DNA of 24,216 nt from an uncultured Collinsella sp. (lineage in GTDB: Bacteria; Actinomycetota; Coriobacteriia; Coriobacteriales; Coriobacteriaceae). The position numbers and the translations under genes were made by a program. The notes beneath the pieces were generated by a model. That model was not told where the DNA came from, did not search any database, and saw only the letters and a program-made list of their open reading frames with translations. The stretch covers positions 1 to 24,216 of the forward strand of contig CATVQO010000005.1 in NCBI GenBank assembly GCA_958346165.1, given 5' to 3'. This document shows positions 23,825 to 24,216 of the stretch, piece after piece. The first letter of the stretch is position 1; the number at the start of each line of letters is the position of its first letter.

Positions 23825-24120
23825 TCTCAATCTGTAACATCTGGAACCGATTTGGACGGCTACCTGTTATAGATTGAGATTTTGCTGGCGGGCCCCACCT
23901 AGTTGTCTCAATCTGTAACAACTGGAGAAGTTATTGGCTGCTAGATGTTACAGATCGAGACATTGGCCGCCCGTCTATCCTCATATCTCAATCTGTAACA
24001 GATGGACCCGTTTTGAGTGGCTAGATGTTACAGACCGGGATCTTTCTGGGACGCCCACCTGGTTGTCTCAATCTGTAACAGGAAGAGGTTCAAAAACCGT
24101 CTAGATGTTACAGATCGAGA
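23825..24120. repeat. Regular array of alternating 15-base elements (four 55-base hairpins)
   Basis: The element TCTCAATCTGTAACA occurs exactly at 23825-23839, 23906-23920, 23986-24000 and 24066-24080. Its inverted copy (TGTTACAGAYCGRGA or near) occurs at 23865-23879, 23946-23960, 24026-24040 and 24106-24120. Starts are 40, 41, 40, 40, 40, 40 and 40 bases apart, so orientation alternates on a 40-base period and hairpin units repeat every 80 bases. Each hairpin has 15-base arms and a 25-base loop; the spacers between hairpins are 26, 25 and 25 bases. Loops and spacers differ, though units 1 and 3 are partly alike (16 of 25 loop bases match). Three of four right arms are preceded by CTAGA. No coding frame fits. 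Function unknown. Confidence 0.92.
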
Positions 24121-24216
24121 CAAACTGCTGCGGAGTGTCGCCATCGACTGCTAACCAGGCTCCAACTGATGAATTTGTCCTGATAGGCGCTCTAGAGCGG
24201 GATTTCGCGGCTACAA
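24121..24216. other. Right-edge non-coding stretch, nothing recognised
   Basis: No open frame, promoter or repeat of note is seen after the array, apart from a short palindrome CGCTCTAGAGCG near 24188-24199. Together with the operator and array, the bases from 23714 to the end contain no recognisable gene. Confidence 0.5.

Noticed and set aside
23825..24120. CRISPR array
   Set aside because: Repeats are 15 bases, alternate in orientation, and no cas genes are nearby; CRISPR repeats are longer and in one direction.

Overview
The window looks like chromosomal DNA from a gut-type Coriobacteriia (Actinomycetota), most likely Collinsella or a close relative. This is inferred from moderately high GC, GTG/TTG starts with clear AAGGAG-type ribosome sites, the style of the LuxR-type N-terminus at the left edge, and REP-like palindromes in the intergenic gaps. 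No rRNA, tRNA, phage, insertion sequence or Cas gene is visible. Most of the window is ordinary coding DNA, with two disrupted genes and several unusual non-coding repeats.

Left part (1-4580): the start of a LuxR-type regulator leaves the left edge. Next comes an OmpR-type two-component pair on the minus strand (response regulator 2336-1662, kinase 1665-514). Divergent from it is a tightly coupled plus-strand operon: a 48-residue CXXC membrane peptide of the CD1871A type, a NapH-like polyferredoxin membrane protein, and a thioredoxin-fold (TlpA-like) lipoprotein. Together these look like a membrane relay passing electrons from the cytoplasm to an exofacial dithiol. A strong terminator closes the operon.

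Middle part (4580-12400): a 1084-residue MacB/FtsX-type ABC exporter, a tRNA-dihydrouridine synthase, a glutaredoxin-like protein and a XRE-zinc ribbon-TipAS regulator (both minus strand), TrmO, and a MalY/PatB-type C-S lyase.

Sensor part (12500-18980): a solute-binding lipoprotein is coupled by an ATGA overlap to a hybrid histidine kinase. It converges on a NimA-like flavin-binding protein, which is preceded on its own strand by a second hybrid kinase of BvgS/EvgS type with two solute-binding domains. That second kinase gene has an in-frame amber codon.

Right part (19070-24216): a REP-like palindrome, a two-helix potassium channel, a LOG-family protein, a ClC-family channel/transporter, and a minus-strand YtrA-type operon (GntR repressor, ABC ATPase, ABC permease). 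The ATPase has a one-base frameshift near its start. Upstream of the GntR gene lie an operator-like inverted repeat and then an unexplained array: eight copies of a 15-base element in alternating orientation, almost exactly every 40 bases, forming four 55-base hairpins on an 80-base period. I consider this array and the redox relay the most interesting items here.
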